A stretch of DNA of 64,000 bases from Gordonia sputi NBRC 100414 (GTDB lineage Bacteria > Actinomycetota > Actinomycetes > Mycobacteriales > Mycobacteriaceae): assembly GCF_000248055.1 (NCBI RefSeq), contig NZ_BAFC01000059.1, forward strand, positions 80,858 to 144,857, given 5' to 3'. Below the pieces are notes generated by a model, which saw only the letters and a list, made by a program, of their open reading frames with translations, was not told the origin of the DNA and did no database searches. Positions 61,022 to 64,000 of this stretch are shown in pieces. Position 1 is the first letter of the stretch. Each line of letters starts with the position of its first letter. Made by a program: the position numbers and the translations under genes.

Positions 61022-61057
61022 GAGACGAGCGCCGACTGAGAGACGAGCGCCGACTGA
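61009..61057. repeat. 18-bp tandem repeat, three copies, spanning the mgtC stop codon
   Basis: gagcgccgactga at 61009-61021, 61027-61039 and 61045-61057, separated by gagac. The first copy's TGA is the mgtC stop. Confidence 0.95.
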
Positions 61058-61070
61058 CGAGCACGCACGG

Positions 61071-61096
61071 ATTCCCTGTCCGGATGGACAGGGATT
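61071..61096 (+). terminator. Hairpin terminator after mgtC
   Basis: ccctgtcc (61074-61081) and ggacaggg (61086-61093) pair perfectly around ggat; weak flanking pairs extend it slightly. Located ~50 bases after the mgtC stop. Confidence 0.65.
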
Positions 61097-61211
61097 CCGC
61101 TGCTCTTCTGGTCTGATCATCTTTTCATCTGAGCAGGTGGACTTGTTCAGACGTGATATGGCGCACAGAGTGGATCGTGAATCACCGGTTACGTCACAAG
61201 GAGATCGCCAC

Positions 61212-62483
61212 ATGGCCATCGAGCTCAATCAGATCTGGGACTTCCCGATCAAGGACTTCCACCCGTTCCCCAATGCCAAGCTCGGCGTCGGCGCGCACGA
61301 CATGCTCGGCGTTGAAGCAAAAAACCTGGGGATGACCCGCGTCCTGCTCATGACCACGGGATTGCGTGGCTCGGGGATCATCGAGGAACTCGTCGGCAAG
61401 ATCGAGTACCAGGGTGTCGACGTCGTTCTCTACGACAAGGTCGAGTCCAACCCCAAGGACTACAACTGCATGGACGCCGCGGCGCTCTACCAGTCCGAGA
61501 AGTGCGACGGGATCATCTCGGTCGGTGGTGGTTCAAGCCACGATGCCGCCAAGGGCGCACGCATGGTGATCGCCCACGACGGCCGCAACATCAACGAGTT
61601 CGAAGGCTTCTCCAAGGCCACCAACAAGGAGAACCCCGCGCACATCGCCGTCTCGACCACTGCGGGCACGGGCTCGGAGACCTCCTGGGCCTATGTCATC
61701 ACCGACACTTCGGACATGAACAAGCCACACAAGTGGGTCGCGTTCGACGACACCTGCCTCGTCGACCTCGCCATGGACGATCCGCTGCTCTACTACAGCT
61801 GCCCCGAACACTTCACAGCCTTCTGCGGCTTCGATGTGCTGGCCCACGCCTCGGAGCCCTATGTCTCGCGACTCGACTTCGCGCCGTCACTGGGCAACGC
61901 GAAGTACTCCATCGAACTCATCCGTGACCACCTGCGCACCGCCGTGTACGAGCCTCGCAATCTCGAGGCACGTACCGGCATGATGCACGCGCAATACATT
62001 GCGGCACAAGCATTCAACTCGGGTGGCCTCGGGCTGATTCACTCACTGTCACATGCGGTCAGCGCCTTCTACGACAGCCACCATGGCCTGAACAACGCAA
62101 TCGCACTTCCGCGCGTCTGGGAGTACAACCTGCCGAGCCGCTACGAGCGTTACGCCGACATCGCCGCACTGCTGGGTATCGACACCAGCAAGATGTCGAC
62201 CGTGCAGGCAGCCGACGCCGCAGTCGAGGAGGCGATCCGGTTGTCCAAGGACCTCGGTATCCCCGACAACTTCGGACAGCTCAGCGTCAACAGCTACGAG
62301 AAGAACCGGATGAACACCGGCAAGTACGAGGGCCGCGGAGACACGATGGACACCTCGGACAAGCAGATCCGCGCAATCGCCGAACACATGATGGACGACT
62401 GGTGCACGCCGGGTAACCCGCGCGAGTGCACCGTCGAGTCACTCATCCCGATGGTGACCCATGCAATGACCGGTAGCTACTGA
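61212..62483 (+). CDS. mno: NDMA-dependent methanol dehydrogenase (iron-type alcohol dehydrogenase)
   Basis: 423 residues, group III Fe-type alcohol dehydrogenase. NAD(P)-binding ISVGGGSSHDAAKGARM, metal-site HAMSEP-like FDVLAHASEPYVSRLDFAPS, and GLGLIHSLSHAVSAFYDSHHGLNNAI. Long matches suit the NDMA-dependent methanol dehydrogenase family of actinobacteria, whose bound NAD is reoxidised by an external carrier, thought to be mycofactocin. AGGAG eight bases before the ATG. Followed by a MoxR-type ATPase. Methanol versus longer alcohols cannot be told from sequence. Confidence 0.9.
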   Translation: MAIELNQIWDFPIKDFHPFPNAKLGVGAHDMLGVEAKNLGMTRVLLMTTGLRGSGIIEELVGKIEYQGVDVVLYDKVESNPKDYNCMDAAALYQSEKCDGIISVGGGSSHDAAKGARMVIAHDGRNINEFEGFSKATNKENPAHIAVSTTAGTGSETSWAYVITDTSDMNKPHKWVAFDDTCLVDLAMDDPLLYYSCPEHFTAFCGFDVLAHASEPYVSRLDFAPSLGNAKYSIELIRDHLRTAVYEPRNLEARTGMMHAQYIAAQAFNSGGLGLIHSLSHAVSAFYDSHHGLNNAIALPRVWEYNLPSRYERYADIAALLGIDTSKMSTVQAADAAVEEAIRLSKDLGIPDNFGQLSVNSYEKNRMNTGKYEGRGDTMDTSDKQIRAIAEHMMDDWCTPGNPRECTVESLIPMVTHAMTGSY

Positions 62484-62499
62484 GCCACCGCTACAAGCC

Positions 62500-62579
62500 C
62501 TCGGGAGACTGAGCACCTCCCGAGCCGCGGATCGGTCCGGGCGAGGTCGCGACCTGACCCTTCACCTGGACCGATCCGC
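62500..62579. promoter_or_regulatory. Two strong inverted repeats between mno and the ATPase gene
   Basis: ctcgggag/ctcccgag (62500-62507 with 62517-62524), then gcggatcggtcc/ggaccgatccgc (62527-62538 with 62568-62579, perfect 12 bp) enclosing the palindrome aggtcgcgacct (62544-62555). The pair may terminate or attenuate, or protect the mno transcript, lowering expression of the ATPase relative to mno. Confidence 0.7.
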
Positions 62580-62615
62580 ACCCCAGGTCACCGCGCACGA
62601 TCGTCATGAGGAGCC

Positions 62616-63713
62616 ATGCCAGAGAGCACAACAGTGCCGTCCCGCCACTTGTCCAGCGCCACAACCCGATTCGACACGGTCGAAGAACTCACCGATGCAC
62701 TCGCTGAGCAGGAATACCTGATCGACGACGACCTTGCCGTCGTTGTGCACCTCGCGACACTGCTCGACAGGCCTCTCCTACTCGAGGGACCCGCGGGCGT
62801 CGGCAAGACCGAGCTCGCCAAATCCCTTGCGGCAGCCTCGGATCGGCAGCTCCTCCGGCTGCAGTGCTACGAGGGTCTCGACGACTCCAGAGCACTCTAC
62901 GAGTGGGATTACGCCCGCCAGCTTCTTCACGTGCAGATGTTGCGCGACAGAATCAGCGGTGAGCTCGCCGACGAGCCCACCCTGTCCGCGGCGTCGGCGG
63001 CGCTCTCGCGCACCGACATCGGCGTCTACACCGAGGACTTCCTCGTCGCACGACCATTGCTCGCGGCCATCACTGCACCGCTGCCCACCGTGCTGCTCAT
63101 AGACGAGATCGATCGAACCGACGAGGCCATGGAGGCCGTGATGCTCGAGGTACTCGCGGAGCGGCAGGTGACGATTCCCGAGCTCGGCACCTTCGCCGCG
63201 CGTTCGTCACCGTGGGTGATATTGACCTCCAACGACACCCGGGAACTGTCGCCCGCCCTGAAGCGACGCTGCGTGCACTTCCAGGTCGACTATCCCGACG
63301 TCGAACGCGAGCGGGCAATCGTGTCGGTGCGCGCGCCGGAAGTGGAACCCGGGGTGGTCGCCGACGTCGTCGACCTCGCACGCCGTCTGCGGGAGTTGCC
63401 GCTGCGTAAGAGTCCTTCCATCGCCGAGGTGATCGATGCCGCGCGGGCAGCGTCGTACCTGCGCACGACGACTGCCGCACACGCAGCCGACGTCACGCAC
63501 GATCGAACGTCGACAGACCGTGCACTTCTCGCACTGTTGGTGAAGTTCGGCAGTGATCTCGATATCGCCAGGGCCATGGTGGGCACACCAGCGTCGTCCG
63601 GGTCCGACATCCAGGATTCGAGGCCGTCCGCGAGCGACGGTTCTAGTCCGCGAGGGTCGCTGACAGCAACAGCTTTCGGGTCGGGTCGTGCGCGTAGCGT
63701 CCGTCGACGTTGA
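62616..63713 (+). CDS. MoxR-type AAA+ ATPase (CoxD-like)
   Basis: 365 residues. Walker A LEGPAGVGKTELAKSLA (~residue 60), LQCYEGLDDSRALYEWDY, Walker B VLLIDEIDRTDEAMEAVMLEVLAERQVTIPELG, sensor 1 VILTSNDTRELSPALKRRC. Resembles MoxR/CoxD chaperones that work with a VWA protein on metalloenzyme maturation. AGGAG just before the ATG. Sits behind mno and one base before the CoxE-like gene. The C-terminal ~40 residues are Ser/Arg-rich and poorly conserved. Confidence 0.88.
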   Translation: MPESTTVPSRHLSSATTRFDTVEELTDALAEQEYLIDDDLAVVVHLATLLDRPLLLEGPAGVGKTELAKSLAAASDRQLLRLQCYEGLDDSRALYEWDYARQLLHVQMLRDRISGELADEPTLSAASAALSRTDIGVYTEDFLVARPLLAAITAPLPTVLLIDEIDRTDEAMEAVMLEVLAERQVTIPELGTFAARSSPWVILTSNDTRELSPALKRRCVHFQVDYPDVERERAIVSVRAPEVEPGVVADVVDLARRLRELPLRKSPSIAEVIDAARAASYLRTTTAAHAADVTHDRTSTDRALLALLVKFGSDLDIARAMVGTPASSGSDIQDSRPSASDGSSPRGSLTATAFGSGRARSVRRR

Positions 63714-63714
63714 C

Positions 63715-64000
63715 GTGACCACTTCTCGAGAGCGCAGCGGCGCCCGGACACGTGATCGCGTTCTTGACGCACTCTCGGTGATGTTCGGACACCTTCTCCG
63801 CGGCCACCGGGTCACCGTGTCCCCGGCCGAGGTCATCGAGATCCGTCGCACGCTGGCACTCGTCGGCGCCGACGATCTCGACCGACTGCGGGCTGCGCTG
63901 CGCGCGGTGAGCGTCAAGTATGCGCACGAGGCAGACGGCTTCGAGATCGCCTTCGATCTCGTGTTCGTTGGGGTACCGCATCGCGATACGGCCACCGACC
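63715..64000 (+). CDS. CoxE/VWA-domain-family protein (partial, N-terminal part)
   Basis: First 95 codons of a gene running off the right edge. MFGHLLRGHRVTVSPAEVIEIRRTLALVGADDLDRLRAALRAVSVKYAHEADGFEIAFDLVF matches the N-terminal region of CoxE-type VWA proteins (LR..G..V.PAE...). The GTG at 63715 follows the ATPase stop by one base; an in-frame GTG at 63688 would overlap it. CoxD/CoxE pairs insert the active-site metal in molybdenum CO dehydrogenases. The VWA metal site itself is outside the window. Confidence 0.75.
   Translation, partial: MTTSRERSGARTRDRVLDALSVMFGHLLRGHRVTVSPAEVIEIRRTLALVGADDLDRLRAALRAVSVKYAHEADGFEIAFDLVFVGVPHRDTATD

Overview
The window is high-GC DNA from an actinobacterium of the order Mycobacteriales, most like Gordonia or a close relative (Rhodococcus, Williamsia). 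Three things suggest this. The left 34 kb keeps two gene blocks in the order known from Mycobacterium tuberculosis: sigE-rseA-htrA-tatB / mrp / MgtE-CBS / lpqY-sugA, and manB-wbbL-rmlD / LCP ... purE-purK ... birA / accD5-accE5-maf-sseA-sufE-accA3. Many genes have a TANNNT -10 box 6-8 nt before the start codon, the layout of mycobacterial leaderless promoters. Mycolata-type genes are present: LpqY, WbbL, acyl-CoA carboxylase epsilon, PrpR and an NDMA-dependent alcohol dehydrogenase.

Layout. 1-2.8 kb: trehalose importer LpqY-SugA and a small membrane protein. 2.8-7.3 kb: MgtE-N/CBS protein, DUF1003 protein, secreted transglycosylase and Mrp. 7.3-11.1 kb: envelope-stress module tatB, htrA, rseA, sigE. 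11.5-18.3 kb: O-methyltransferase, then the GDP-mannose/rhamnose linker genes manB-wbbL-rmlD and the LCP ligase for arabinogalactan. 18.4-25.2 kb: small enzymes, purE-purK, a two-component system and two conserved membrane proteins. 25.2-33.9 kb: biotin ligase and the acyl-CoA carboxylase complex (accD5, accE5, accA3), with maf, sseA, sufE and a PapA/condensation-type acyltransferase between them. 34-39 kb: 3-hydroxyacyl-CoA dehydrogenase, then urate/purine genes (MocA-like, NCS2 permease fused to an OHCU-decarboxylase domain, UraD, HIU hydrolase). 39-46.8 kb: SDR, B12-riboswitch-controlled metE, a P-loop kinase and pyruvate carboxylase. 46.9-52 kb: methylcitrate cycle prpD-prpB-prpC with divergent prpR. 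52-58.5 kb: L,D-transpeptidase, a secreted protein, 8-oxoguanine deaminase and a two-gene xanthine dehydrogenase. 58.7-64 kb: MntH, MgtC with a structured leader, NDMA-dependent methanol dehydrogenase, MoxR-type ATPase and the start of a CoxE/VWA-type protein.

How the genes fit together. BirA biotinylates AccA3 and Pyc. AccA3/D5/E5 makes methylmalonyl-CoA from propionyl-CoA, and PrpDBC removes surplus propionyl-CoA. The purine genes form two clusters (34-39 and 53-58.5 kb) covering purine uptake, xanthine and 8-oxoguanine to urate, and HIU to allantoin. No urate oxidase lies between them in this window.

Most notable: (a) a structured mgtC leader holding a 23-codon ORF whose ribosome-binding site pairs with its own proline codons; (b) a permease-UraD fusion whose UraD domain lacks the catalytic His, next to an intact UraD; (c) a repeat element read through in frame as the linker of the fused xanthine dehydrogenase; (d) tandem duplications that span stop codons at four loci, plus in-frame 15/30-bp repeats in envelope genes; (e) long repetitive N-terminal extensions on PurE and SugA; (f) single frameshifts in the permease and in prpB, real or sequencing errors. 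No tRNA, rRNA, CRISPR array, insertion sequence or prophage was seen.
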